Positions 1 to 8,849 of a DNA stretch of 64,000 nucleotides are shown one piece after another. Every line of letters begins with the position of its first letter. The stretch's first letter is position 1. Location of the stretch: contig JAJZME010000024.1 of assembly GCA_021803035.1 (NCBI GenBank), forward strand, positions 38,888 through 102,887, in the 5' to 3' direction. The stretch is from Acidobacteriota bacterium. GTDB lineage: Bacteria > Acidobacteriota > Terriglobia > Terriglobales > Acidobacteriaceae. The translations under genes and the position numbers were made by a program. Under the pieces are notes generated by a model. It made no database searches. It saw only the letters and a program-made list of their open reading frames with translations, and had not been told where the DNA came from.

Positions 1-266
1 TTGACCGGAGCGCCCAGCGCCCGCATGGATGCGAAGATGGTGCGCAGATTCCGGCTCATCCACTCCGGGGAGCGGCTCCGGCTCTCGCCTGCGATGCCAA
101 TCGCGCGATATCCGGCGAACGCCTTGAGGCTGCGCTCTTCGGGCGGATGCGTGAACAACACCGCCCGGACCCCATTCAGGGCCAGCGCCTCCAGGACGTC
201 TGTCGAGCCGGTGAAATCGTCGCCGTAGTAGACGTAAAGCAGGCCGGATTTTTTGATCTTCGTCAA
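1..266 (-). CDS. Four-carbon acid sugar kinase (DUF1537), N-terminal part
   Basis: The frame is open from a TTG at 266 to the window edge, so the C-terminal part of the protein is missing. The N-terminus carries the family hallmark YYGDDFTGSTDVLEAL, the substrate-binding loop of DUF1537 kinases that phosphorylate four-carbon or branched sugar acids with ATP. The TTG start overlaps the TGA stop of the RuBisCO-like gene (TTGA), which implies translational coupling. In characterised D-apionate pathways a DUF1537 kinase (OiaK) works directly with a RuBisCO-like protein. That pairing makes 3-oxo-isoapionate kinase the best guess, but substrate cannot be read from this fragment. The ORF track missed it because of the TTG start and the truncation. 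Confidence 0.85.
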   Translation of the reverse strand, partial: MTKIKKSGLLYVYYGDDFTGSTDVLEALALNGVRAVLFTHPPEERSLKAFAGYRAIGIAGESRSRSPEWMSRNLRTIFASMRALGAPV

Positions 267-1591
267 CGCGCAAAGGCCTCCAATGCCACGCGCAGCTCCG
301 CGTGTCCGCCCGCATACTCGGAAAGCGAAACACCCAAAGCGGCTGCCTCCCACGCCTGATGAAGGCTGCGCACGCCAGCGGCCGGCCCGGTCGGATGAGC
401 CAGGATGCCTCCGCCGCACGCGTAGATCAAATCGGTTGATCCGAGCGCTTTATATGTGTCCGGCGCCTGCCTGGCCGACTGGCCTGACGAGAACACCGGC
501 ATAATCTCGCATCCCTTGTGCGGCGCCGCGAACATCGGCGTCAGGCACTCGCGCGCCGAGGCGATCACCGAAGCGTCTTCTTCGCAGAACTTGTTTTGCA
601 GTCCGTTCACGTGCACGTGATCGATCCCCGCCAGCCGCCAGAATTTCTGATAGGCAATGAAACTCATGCCCGTGGCGTGCGAACGGCTGAACATGCCCCA
701 CCCGTTGCGATGGCCGTGAATCGCCAACTGCGCATGGCGGCGCAGCGCCGTCATGGCCGGCAGGCCCACGCTGTTCAGGCTCACCATCACACACGTTCCT
801 CCGGCCTGTGCCACCGTGTCATGGCGGCGCAACATCTGGTCAATTTCCCCCGTGATATTAGCCGCATACATCGGCATCTTGCCGGTCTTGCCGGCGTAAT
901 CGTTCAGTACACGCAACACGGCCGTGGCGCGTTCCTCGAACGGGCAGTGCGGGCCGTCGGCCTGCAACTCGTCGTCCTTGATGAAGTCGATGCCGGCCTC
1001 GGCCAACATCCGAACATGCTCCGCCGTCTGCTCCGGCGTCATGCCCACACTGGGCTTGATGATCGTGCCCATCACCGGCCGCCCGTAAATGCCGGTCAGC
1101 CGCCGCGTACCTTCCACGCCGAACTGCGGCCCCTCATATGCATCAAGAAATGCAGGCGGTAAGGTAACATCCAGCAGCTTGAGGCCGGAGAACGGCTTCA
1201 GCTCAAAGAGGTTGCCGGCTACCGTGGCCAGCAGGTTCGGCAGCGATGGTCCCATATTCGCAAGCGGCCAGGAGAGCGTCACTTCAGCAGTCCGCCGCGT
1301 CACCGGACCGATGTGTCCTTTCGGCAGTCCCGAGCCGGGCAGGGAAGGCCTGTCTACCATCTCCAGTTCGACAATCCGCTCCACACGCGCCGCATGGCGC
1401 TCGCGCAGTTCATCTGTCTCGCCCGGAACGCGGACAAAGGTTCCCGTCGACTGCTCTCCCGCCATGATGGCTGCGGCATCCGCCAGCGGATAGGCCGTCT
1501 CGATCCAGTAGCGAGCCTTGATGCGGTCATACGTGGCCTTGCCGGTCATCTCTCCATCTTTCATTGCAGCTTGCATCTGACTCCTTGTCAT
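263..1591 (-). CDS. RuBisCO-like protein (form IV RLP)
   Basis: A 442-residue protein of the RuBisCO large-subunit superfamily. The barrel motifs are recognisable: GTIIKPSVGMT (the position of the K175 strand), GIDFIKDDELQ (counterpart of the carbamylated lysine and metal ligands KDDE) and HVNGLQNKF near loop 6. The surroundings of these motifs differ from CO2-fixing RuBisCO, so it should be read as an RLP. The neighbouring DUF1537 kinase is the known partner of RLPs of D-apionate catabolism (OiaX/OiaT type), which decarboxylate or transcarboxylate 3-oxo-isoapionate 4-phosphate. No phosphoribulokinase or CbbS is nearby. The first ATG is at 1591; an in-frame ATG at 1576 has a closer AAGGAG and may be the true start. 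Which RLP reaction it performs is inference. Confidence 0.85.
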   Translation of the reverse strand: MTRSQMQAAMKDGEMTGKATYDRIKARYWIETAYPLADAAAIMAGEQSTGTFVRVPGETDELRERHAARVERIVELEMVDRPSLPGSGLPKGHIGPVTRRTAEVTLSWPLANMGPSLPNLLATVAGNLFELKPFSGLKLLDVTLPPAFLDAYEGPQFGVEGTRRLTGIYGRPVMGTIIKPSVGMTPEQTAEHVRMLAEAGIDFIKDDELQADGPHCPFEERATAVLRVLNDYAGKTGKMPMYAANITGEIDQMLRRHDTVAQAGGTCVMVSLNSVGLPAMTALRRHAQLAIHGHRNGWGMFSRSHATGMSFIAYQKFWRLAGIDHVHVNGLQNKFCEEDASVIASARECLTPMFAAPHKGCEIMPVFSSGQSARQAPDTYKALGSTDLIYACGGGILAHPTGPAAGVRSLHQAWEAAALGVSLSEYAGGHAELRVALEAFAR

Positions 1592-1714
1592 TCAAAACCG
1601 GTGACATCCATCTGCCTGTGCGCAACGACCGGCGGCTGCCGATGCGCATCGACCTTCCCCTCACATTACACGCCGGCAGCCGCTTGTCCGAGACCTGAAA
1701 CGCAGCGCGGAGAA

Positions 1715-1731
1715 ATTCCGAGTATCGGAAT
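1715..1731. promoter_or_regulatory. Operator-like inverted repeat upstream of the RLP gene
   Basis: ATTCCGA-GTA-TCGGAAT is a perfect 7-bp inverted repeat with a 3-bp spacer. It lies about 125 bp upstream of the RLP start. The TTCCG...CGGAA form resembles sites of IclR-type regulators, but no regulator gene is adjacent in this window. Confidence 0.4.
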
Positions 1732-1895
1732 CACTCGTTTCGCTCTGGCAGTGGAGGCGTTTCCGCTTTGACCGCCGGGCGGGGCGGAACCGGCGGAGTG
1801 CGGATCGGCCCGCGCCTGCGCAGAAATTTGCGGGCCTGTCGAATCCTCTCGATGCATTCGATTCTGCCTGCCTTAACTCCTGAAAACGTCAGTTA

Positions 1896-1911
1896 TGCCG
1901 AGTTATCGGCA
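1896..1911. promoter_or_regulatory. Inverted repeat TGCCGA-GTTA-TCGGCA
   Basis: A perfect 6-bp inverted repeat with a 4-bp spacer in the divergent spacer, about 340 bp upstream of the aldo/keto reductase. It shares the central CCGA...TCGG arms with the repeat at 1715-1731, so both might bind the same protein. Confidence 0.3.
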
Positions 1912-2249
1912 CGCATCGGCGACGAAGAATGCTTTGCCGATTCTTGGCCGATGCGATTTGACCCAGGGAAGTATGGTCCATGGAAATCAATCCCGTTTGA
2001 TGGAGACCGGCTTGCAATCTCTCCCAACTCGACGCGCTTGCGCATCCCGGCAGGTTGGATGTTCAATAGTGGACGTACCAGTTGTCCCTACTAAAGCGTT
2101 TCTGGATCGTCCAGCGCGCAACCCTTCGATGCCCCAGCTTGGATTAACCGGCTCAAACAGGTCGCTGAACCCCGCAAGCATCCCGGCAGAAACCGTAAGC
2201 GTAACTCGTGTGGCTGCTCTGGAGCGGCCGTCAAATGGAGATGAAAAGA

Positions 2250-3317
2250 ATGAGTTTTACCCCAATTACCGCTTCTCGCACTCTTGGCCGCACGGGTCTC
2301 AAGGTCTCTTCGCTGACATTGGGAGCCATGACCTTTGGCTGGGGAGCGGACAGAGAGACGGCGCAAACACTCTTTGACACGTACCGGGATGCGGGCGGCA
2401 ACTTCATCGATACCGCCGACATGTACTCCGGGGGAACAAGCGAAGAGTGGCTGGGAGAGATGATTCAGACGGCGCGGGCGCGCGATGAGATCGTATTGGC
2501 CACCAAGTTCACTTTTTGCGGTCAACAGGGCAATCCCAATGCCGGAGGCAACGGCCGCAAGAACATCATGCGGGCATTGGAAGCCTCGTTGCGGCGGCTG
2601 CGCACGGACTTTATAGACCTGTACATCATCCACACATGGGATAAGGTGACGCCCGTTGAAGAGGTTGCATCCACTCTGAACGATCTGGTGCGCAGCGGCA
2701 AGGTTCGCCACATCGGCCTGAGCGATGTTCCGGCGTGGTACGCGGCACGCTTTGCCACAATTGCGGAGCTGCGCGGTTGGGAGCGGCCGGCAGCGCTGCA
2801 ATTTGAATACTCATTGGTCGCACGCAATCTGGAGCGGGAGCATCTGCCGCTGGCCCGCGAGCTGGGCATCTCGATTACACCGTGGAGCCCGCTGGGCAGC
2901 GGGTTTCTGTCAGGCAAATTCCGCCGCGTCGACGGCAAGATTACCGGAAGCGGCCGGGTGTTTGACATGAAAGACTCGGGTAATCCCACCATTGAGAAAT
3001 ATGCGAAGCGCGAACGGAACTGGAAGATTCTGGAGACGCTGCTGACGGTTGCGGAGGACCTGGGCAAGTCGCCGGCCGAGGTTGCGCTTGCATGGCTCAT
3101 GGCGCGCCCCTGTGTGACATCCACCATCATTGGCGCAACGCGCCTGGAGCAGCTCAGGAAGAATCTCAGCGCGGCGGAGATGAAACTTCCCGAGGATGCG
3201 GCGCAACGGCTGGATGCGGCAAGTTCTCTGGAGCCCAACGAGCTTGATGATTTCTTTGGCAAAGAAATGCAGGCGATGGTGAATGGCGGTACAACTGTAA
3301 CTCGAACCAGCTTCTGA
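2250..3317 (+). CDS. Aldo/keto reductase
   Basis: An NAD(P)H-dependent aldo/keto reductase of the COG0667 type, about 355 residues. The catalytic tetrad is visible: Asp and Tyr in FIDTADMYSGG, Lys in VLATKFTF and His in YIIHTWDKV. The C-terminal half has the cofactor-binding region typical of the family (STIIGATRLEQLRKNL). Three in-frame ATGs lie close together (2235, 2241, 2250); 2250 has the best-spaced GGAG. It precedes the rhamnosidase on the same strand by 127 bp, so a role with sugar aldehydes or lactones is possible, but the substrate cannot be derived from sequence. Soluble and cytoplasmic. Confidence 0.9.
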   Translation: MSFTPITASRTLGRTGLKVSSLTLGAMTFGWGADRETAQTLFDTYRDAGGNFIDTADMYSGGTSEEWLGEMIQTARARDEIVLATKFTFCGQQGNPNAGGNGRKNIMRALEASLRRLRTDFIDLYIIHTWDKVTPVEEVASTLNDLVRSGKVRHIGLSDVPAWYAARFATIAELRGWERPAALQFEYSLVARNLEREHLPLARELGISITPWSPLGSGFLSGKFRRVDGKITGSGRVFDMKDSGNPTIEKYAKRERNWKILETLLTVAEDLGKSPAEVALAWLMARPCVTSTIIGATRLEQLRKNLSAAEMKLPEDAAQRLDAASSLEPNELDDFFGKEMQAMVNGGTTVTRTSF

Positions 3318-3444
3318 GTTCTTCTTTTGAGAGCGTTGAATGTTGCTCTGTAAGAACCACGGCCGCAAGAGTCCGGGGCATTTCGTGCAAGAGGACCAAT
3401 GGCACGCAGATGATTGTAAATGAACCAGGAATCGAGGTAGATGG

Positions 3445-5961
3445 ATGTATCGTCCAGCGGGAGTGTTAGCGGTTGTAGCGTTGCTTGCGGCCAGCGTGCC
3501 GGCGGCGGCACAGATGGGGAATCCGGCAATCGGACCAACCAAAATTCCCGATTCGCAGATCGATCCTGCGCGAAACCTGCCGCCATCGCAGTTGGAATCT
3601 GCGCTGCATAAGCCCCTGCCTGAACAGTACATCTGGACAACGGCGAACTCGGCGGCCATGCATCGGTACAGGCACAATCCTGGCCCCGGCTCCCATTATT
3701 TCCGGCGCTCCTTTGAAGTGGCCAGCGTTCCGGCGCACGCGACACTTTATCTGGCCGGCCCGCGCAAGGCGGCAATTTATCTGAACGGAAAAAGGGTAGG
3801 GAAGTACCAACTGAATTTGGACTTCCCGATGGGGATTCGGGTTTATTGGTGCGATGTAACCAGCGCTCTGCGCGCGGGCAAGAATGTGCTGGCGATCGAG
3901 GCTGTGCGCGGACCCCGTGCTGGCAATGAGGCTCAAGGAGCGATAAGCCAGCATTTGCAGCGGGGTAAGGTACTGGCCGCAATGATTGTTCCAGCGGCGC
4001 GTGGCATTCAGGCTCCGCCTCTGGTGATGAGCGATGAAAAGTGGAAGGCAACCGTGCAGACCCCACCGGCAGGATGGCAGGATGCTGGTTTCAACGACGC
4101 AACCTGGCCGAATGTGGATGATCTGGGAGGCATCGAGAGCTCGATCAATCTCTTCCAGGCAAACGCCGATGCGGGGATGTATGCTTGGCCGGGCTACGAT
4201 GGCATCTCACCGTTTCTGGCGCATTATTCGTTGAAGGCCATGACGGTGAGCCATGTGTCTCCCGGCGTGGGCGGCATCAAGGACGTCCAGGCGCTGACCG
4301 GAGATACGCAGGCTGGGGAATTTACCGTCACCCTGCCGGAAGACCGAGTTTCGATTTATAACTCGCCGCAGGTGATGTTGGATTTCGGACGCGAAGTTTC
4401 GGGCCGCATCGAACTTCAATCAGATTCAAATACTCCCGCGTGGGTAACTGTGCAGTATGGCGAATCCGAGGCCGAAGCACTTCTGCAGCCGTACCTTGGC
4501 ATAGATCCCGTCTATCTGCCGCCTCATGGAACGGCGTACGGGCCCAAGAGCGCATTTCGCTATGCAATCATCCGCTTTACCGGCGGCCGTTCGACCGCAT
4601 TCCGCGCCATTCGCCTGGATGGAATTGCCTATCCGGTGAAATATGAGGGCTCATTTGAGTCGTCCGATCCGGAGCTGAACAAGATGTGGGCGATCGGAGC
4701 TTACACGGCGCACCTGTGCATGCAGGACGATATATGGGACGCGCCCAAGCGGGATCGCAATCGCTGGATGGGAGATCTGGCTGTTAGCGGGCTCACCATC
4801 GACGATGTGTTCTTTGACCACTTCCTCATGCAGGACACGCTCAATCGCTTGATCGGTCCCGCGCCAGTCCACCGGCACGTGAATGGCATTCCCGGTTATT
4901 CGGCATTCTGGGTGGTTGGCGAGAGGGAATATTACCTGCATACCGGCTCCATGAAGCAACTGGAAAGCGTGCATACTCGGCTCGTCCAATTACTGGAATA
5001 TATGGAGAAAGATCTGAACCAGCACGATCTTTTCTCCGATCAGACTCATGCGTGGCCGTTTGTCGACTGGTCGCCGAAGATGCATAGCTACGACGCGCAG
5101 ACGCGCATGGCGACGCAATTCGAATATTACTCGGCATTCAAGGACGGCGCCTATCTGCTGCGCGTGTTGCACGACGAGAGCAACGCAAAGCGTATGGAAG
5201 AGAAAGCGGATGCCCTCAAGGCCGCGGCCCAGGAGTACATGCTGGATGCTCAGGGATCGTTTGGAGATTACTGGCAGCCCAACGCATATGCTGTGTTTTC
5301 CGGCGTTGCAAACAAGGATCAGTATGCGGCGATCTGGCACAACGCGCTTTCGCACGTCGGCAAGCCAGCTTATGAGTCTTACATCATTACGCCTTACTAC
5401 AATTACTTCGTGGTAAGTGCGATGGCGGAAATGCACCACCGGCAAGCTGCGCTCGATTGGATTCGCCAGTACTGGGGCGGCATGGTGCAAGAGGGTGCGA
5501 CAAGCTTCTGGGAAGGTTATAACCCAACCTGGTATAAGGGCTTTCTATTTCACGCGTCCCTCCAGGCCGATGAAATGTCCGGATTCCGCGTGAGCCTGGC
5601 TCACGGATGGTCAAGCGGAGTTACACCCTGGCTGATGACACAGATATTGGGAATTCAGCCGGCAGCAGGTGGCTTTGCGAAGGTAAACATCCGGCCCGAT
5701 CTGATTGGCCTTAGATGGGCAAAAGGCGGAGAGCCAACGCCGCATGGAATCCTGAAGGTATCGATTCGCAGGAGCAACGGCTACGTGACGACCATCGACC
5801 TGCCGGCTGACGAGACCGCTCGGGTTTCCGTGCCGGTCTCGCTTCCCGGCGCAAAGGTGCTGGTGAACGGTAAGCCGATGGCCAGCGTTTCCACGGACGG
5901 AGGCAGGCGGGCGGTAGTTGTGCTGAGCAGTCAGGGACAGTATGTCGTGACGAGCCAATAG
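3445..5961 (+). CDS. Secreted GH78-type alpha-L-rhamnosidase
   Basis: 838 residues starting with a clear signal peptide (VVALLAASVPAAAQ). An N-terminal beta-sandwich of the rhamnosidase N type follows (YFRRSFEV... IYLNGKRVG... LDFPMGIRVYWCDVTSAL). The six-hairpin catalytic barrel carries the family signature around residues 430-440 (DAPKRDRNRWMGDL) and a conserved WEGYNPTW near 688. The C-terminal segment (SGVTPWLMTQILGIQP...HGILKVSIRR) matches the Bac_rhamnosid_C sheet. The enzyme should hydrolyse terminal alpha-L-rhamnose from plant polysaccharides or glycosides outside the cytoplasm, feeding the rhamnose operon at 21-30 kb. A GAGG at 3434 precedes the ATG at 3445. Confidence 0.9.
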   Translation: MYRPAGVLAVVALLAASVPAAAQMGNPAIGPTKIPDSQIDPARNLPPSQLESALHKPLPEQYIWTTANSAAMHRYRHNPGPGSHYFRRSFEVASVPAHATLYLAGPRKAAIYLNGKRVGKYQLNLDFPMGIRVYWCDVTSALRAGKNVLAIEAVRGPRAGNEAQGAISQHLQRGKVLAAMIVPAARGIQAPPLVMSDEKWKATVQTPPAGWQDAGFNDATWPNVDDLGGIESSINLFQANADAGMYAWPGYDGISPFLAHYSLKAMTVSHVSPGVGGIKDVQALTGDTQAGEFTVTLPEDRVSIYNSPQVMLDFGREVSGRIELQSDSNTPAWVTVQYGESEAEALLQPYLGIDPVYLPPHGTAYGPKSAFRYAIIRFTGGRSTAFRAIRLDGIAYPVKYEGSFESSDPELNKMWAIGAYTAHLCMQDDIWDAPKRDRNRWMGDLAVSGLTIDDVFFDHFLMQDTLNRLIGPAPVHRHVNGIPGYSAFWVVGEREYYLHTGSMKQLESVHTRLVQLLEYMEKDLNQHDLFSDQTHAWPFVDWSPKMHSYDAQTRMATQFEYYSAFKDGAYLLRVLHDESNAKRMEEKADALKAAAQEYMLDAQGSFGDYWQPNAYAVFSGVANKDQYAAIWHNALSHVGKPAYESYIITPYYNYFVVSAMAEMHHRQAALDWIRQYWGGMVQEGATSFWEGYNPTWYKGFLFHASLQADEMSGFRVSLAHGWSSGVTPWLMTQILGIQPAAGGFAKVNIRPDLIGLRWAKGGEPTPHGILKVSIRRSNGYVTTIDLPADETARVSVPVSLPGAKVLVNGKPMASVSTDGGRRAVVVLSSQGQYVVTSQ

Positions 5962-6040
5962 CGATCACCCCTTGAAAGGCCGTGCCCCAGAATGGTCTTG
6001 GCGGAATAATACGCAATCTGAAAGAGTATCTTGTATGTCT

Positions 6041-6061
6041 GATAACGGATATTCTGTTATC
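6041..6061. promoter_or_regulatory. Inverted repeat GATAAC-N9-GTTATC
   Basis: Perfect 6-bp arms separated by 9 bp, 28 bp upstream of the amidotransferase start and in AT-rich DNA that looks like a promoter. Possible operator; no cognate regulator is identified. Confidence 0.35.
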
Positions 6062-6088
6062 TAAATCTATTCAATCGAAGATTATCCT

Positions 6089-6814
6089 ATGCTTATGCCA
6101 GACAGCCCTTTACATGCCATCGTATTCCAGCACGTCCCTTTTGAGGATCTCGGCTCCCTGCTGCCATGTCTGACCGAACGCCGCTTTGCGATTGAGAGCG
6201 TTGATGTGAGCACCTCCCGATTTCCCATGGCACCGGCCGCCGATTGCGATCTGCTCGTGGTGCTCGGCGGTCCCATTGGCGTTTACGATGCCGCGGAATA
6301 TCCCTTCCTCACCCAAGAGATTGCGTGCATTCGCCAGCGCCTGGCCGCACGGAAACCCCTCCTCGGCATCTGCCTCGGTGCTCAACTGATGGCGGCGGCT
6401 CTGGGCGCTCGAGTCTACCCCGGAGCGGCCGGCGCCGAGATCGGCTGGCATCCCCTCAAGCCCCCGGCAGGTGCCGCACCTCCAAAGTGGTTCGCTCCGC
6501 TGCTGACTCCGGGGCTGCATCTCTTTCATTGGCATGGAGACACTTTCGATCTACCTTCAGGCGCGACGCAGCTAGCCGAAACGGACCTCTATTGTAATCA
6601 AGCATTTATGACAGATAACTTCACGTTAGGCTTGCAGTTTCATCCTGAAGTCGACGCTGCGGGGCTGGAGCGCTGGTACGTAGGCCATGCCAGCGAACTA
6701 CATGCCAGAGGACTCCGCGCAGCAAACCTGCGGGCGGATTCCCAGCGGTTTGCCCCCGCGCTTGCCTCGGCTGCTCAATCTTTTTGGAACCAATGGCTGG
6801 ATGCGATCTTTTAG
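6089..6814 (+). CDS. Class I glutamine amidotransferase (GMP synthase-like)
   Basis: A stand-alone 241-residue GATase1 domain protein. The nucleophile elbow GICLGAQ places the catalytic Cys at about 95; the His-Glu pair is in LQFHPEVD (about 185 and 187). The GGP oxyanion motif (VLGGPIGVYD) is near residue 60. Family members either hydrolyse glutamine for a partner synthase or act on gamma-glutamyl compounds; no synthase domain is attached or adjacent, so the physiological substrate is unknown. ATGs at 6089 and 6095 are both possible starts. The next gene converges on it with 27 bp between. Confidence 0.85.
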   Translation: MLMPDSPLHAIVFQHVPFEDLGSLLPCLTERRFAIESVDVSTSRFPMAPAADCDLLVVLGGPIGVYDAAEYPFLTQEIACIRQRLAARKPLLGICLGAQLMAAALGARVYPGAAGAEIGWHPLKPPAGAAPPKWFAPLLTPGLHLFHWHGDTFDLPSGATQLAETDLYCNQAFMTDNFTLGLQFHPEVDAAGLERWYVGHASELHARGLRAANLRADSQRFAPALASAAQSFWNQWLDAIF

Positions 6815-6841
6815 CACTCCGAACTGCCGTGCGGTAAGGCT

Positions 6842-8362
6842 CTACGACCCCGTGCCTGCCAGCACCACGCCAATGGTGCGCAGGATAATCTTCATGTCGA
6901 GCCAGATGCTCCAGTTCTCGATGTAGGTTACATCCATCGAGACATAGCTGTTGAAGGACGGGTTGGTGCGCCCCTGCACCTGCCAGAGGCCGGTGATTCC
7001 CGGAGTGACGTCGAGCCGCCTCAGATGATTCAGGCTGTATTTCTTGACCTCGCTGGCAATGGGCGGCCGCGGCCCGACGATGCTCATATCGCCGCCGAGA
7101 ACATTGAAGAACTGCGGTAACTCGTCCAGGGAGTATCTGCGCAGAAAGCGTCCCAGTCTGGTGATGCGCGGATCGTTCGCAACCTTGAACAGAACCTCAT
7201 CGCGCTCGTTCATATGCATCAGTTCGGCGCGCCGCGCTTCGGCGTTCCGCACCATGGTGCGGAACTTCAGGCACGAGAACACGCGCCCTTTCTTGCCGAT
7301 GCGTTCCGAGGCGTAAAACACAGGGCCGGGGGAATCGAGCTTGATGGCGATGGCCACCGCCAGCATGACGGGGGAAAGAACGATCAGCGCCGCGCTGGAA
7401 AACAGGATATCGAAGATGCGCTTCAGAATGAAACCCACCTCGTGCATCTGGCCGCGGTGCAGCGGTATGGTGGGAAACTGCCCGATAAACTCAATGGGAT
7501 TGCTCCAGGCCATTCCGTCGTACAGATCGGGAACCAGGCGAAGATCCACTTTGTGTGTGCGGGCCTGTTCCAGAACGCTGTGTACGATCTCCCGCTCGTA
7601 GGGGCTGGTGAAGAAAATCTCATCTACAAAGAGCTTCCGAGCTTCGACGAAAAGCGTGTCGAGGGTGCCAACCACCTCGCTGGAAGCAAACTGTCCAGAG
7701 CTATCAGAGCCAGGGAGTTCAACAAAGCCCTTGAATGTGTATCCGAGATATCGAGTGCGGCTGAGCTGGTGACGAAGCGCCATCGCTTCCGGTCCTGTGC
7801 CCACAATGAGGACATTGCGAGTATCCACACCCCGCGCGAAACGCCTATAAAGCAGCATGCGATAGACCAGGCGCCGAACGCTCAAGGCCACCGTCACGAT
7901 GATCAGCGTGATCAGTACGATGGCGCGGGGAATAATACCGTCGTGAAGCAGGTAAAGGGCGCCGCTCAGAAGCAGACCAGCGCTCAGGCAAGCCTGTACG
8001 CTCAGCCTCTGCTCGTGCAAATAGCCGGCCATGTGAGTTGGCGAATAGAGCTGCAACCGGCGGCTGATTGCAATCAAAGAAATTACGAACCCGCAAAGAA
8101 GAGCCAGCAGCCCTCCCATTGATTGGCGATGAATCAGCGTGCCATGCAGGAATTCCCGGGCGCCGTTTACCACTCCTCCGGTATCCATTCGATAGAGCGT
8201 CGCCACCACCACGGCACACAGAACCGTCAATGCGTCCGCGGCCATCCACAGTTTTGCTGCGCCCCGCGATTCGCGCGGAGGGGCATTCTCAGATCCTTCC
8301 GCAACCCCGAGCGAGGAGGATACTGAAGCCGATACTCTTTGCCAAAAGTCCGATGTCGCCAT
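6842..8362 (-). CDS. Exopolysaccharide polyprenyl glycosylphosphotransferase
   Basis: 506 residues with the WbaP/WcaJ architecture: several N-terminal membrane helices, a middle Rossmann-like CoA-binding-type region (NVLIVGTGPEAMALRHQL), another hydrophobic segment (DILFSSAALIVLSPVMLAVA) and the C-terminal bacterial sugar transferase domain. The latter shows KLDSPGPVFYASERIGKKGRVF, KFRTM, SLDELPQFFNVLGGDMSIVGPRPP and PGITGLWQVQGR. It should transfer a sugar-1-phosphate from a nucleotide sugar to undecaprenyl phosphate at the inner membrane, the first step in exopolysaccharide synthesis. It stands alone here without glycosyltransferases or Wzx/Wzy, so it may serve a distant cluster. Confidence 0.9.
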   Translation of the reverse strand: MATSDFWQRVSASVSSSLGVAEGSENAPPRESRGAAKLWMAADALTVLCAVVVATLYRMDTGGVVNGAREFLHGTLIHRQSMGGLLALLCGFVISLIAISRRLQLYSPTHMAGYLHEQRLSVQACLSAGLLLSGALYLLHDGIIPRAIVLITLIIVTVALSVRRLVYRMLLYRRFARGVDTRNVLIVGTGPEAMALRHQLSRTRYLGYTFKGFVELPGSDSSGQFASSEVVGTLDTLFVEARKLFVDEIFFTSPYEREIVHSVLEQARTHKVDLRLVPDLYDGMAWSNPIEFIGQFPTIPLHRGQMHEVGFILKRIFDILFSSAALIVLSPVMLAVAIAIKLDSPGPVFYASERIGKKGRVFSCLKFRTMVRNAEARRAELMHMNERDEVLFKVANDPRITRLGRFLRRYSLDELPQFFNVLGGDMSIVGPRPPIASEVKKYSLNHLRRLDVTPGITGLWQVQGRTNPSFNSYVSMDVTYIENWSIWLDMKIILRTIGVVLAGTGS

Positions 8363-8849
8363 GTCGGTTTCGCAGATGGAACCTGCAAAGGCCCCGAAAG
8401 CGCGGCCAAATCAATACCACAAGCAGAAAAAGCAAGCTACTCAAAGTTGGGTAAATATCCACCGGCAAAGCCGTTGGTCGTCTCGCTGGAGGTTAAATTC
8501 TTAAGGTAAGGGGCTTTGCATTCACGCTGTTTTCCGAGCGCAGCAAAGACAACCAGAGACACGTCACCCTTAAACTACGCGCATGCCATTGTGCTCAAAA
8601 AGGCGTTAACTGCAGTCAATGGAGAAGACACCCCGTACCCGAGTGCCCTCTACCCTTTAAATTCCTCATCTTGATGAAAGTCGATGAAAAAGAGTGAAAA
8701 GCCAAGCTTCAATATCTGCTGTGAGGCGACACCCATTACCCTCTCGCTGGGTTACGCCACACTAAAGGACTACACGTTAAGCATGACTCGTCATGCGTAA
8801 CGATAGCAAGAACTTTCCTGCCGGAAAGGATTACAAGATAATCGATGTG
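8363..8849. other. Gene-free region upstream of the glycosylphosphotransferase
   Basis: About 490 bp between two minus-strand genes, with no credible coding frame. It should hold the promoter of the glycosylphosphotransferase gene. It was checked by eye for a GEMM (c-di-GMP) riboswitch core and none was recognised. A long inverted repeat lies at 8775-8802. Confidence 0.5.
8775..8802. other. 28-bp near-perfect inverted repeat
   Basis: The left arm CGTTAAGCATGAC pairs with the right arm GTCATGCGTAACG with one mismatch and only two bases in the centre. It lies 48 bp beyond the stop of the MlaF-like gene. A two-base loop and the lack of a T-run argue against a classical terminator; a protein-binding palindrome is equally possible. 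Confidence 0.4.

Larger units (their letters stand above)
1592..2249. other. Gene-free divergent intergenic region
   Basis: About 660 bp between the RLP operon (minus) and the aldo/keto reductase (plus). The listed ORFs overlap one another and have no recognisable protein features. The region holds two short perfect inverted repeats (1715-1731 and 1896-1911) that could be operators for the divergent promoters. No RNA gene was recognised. Confidence 0.6.

Noticed and set aside
8363-8849. Possible c-di-GMP riboswitch upstream of the exopolysaccharide gene
   Set aside because: The conserved GEMM core segments were looked for on the minus strand and not found.
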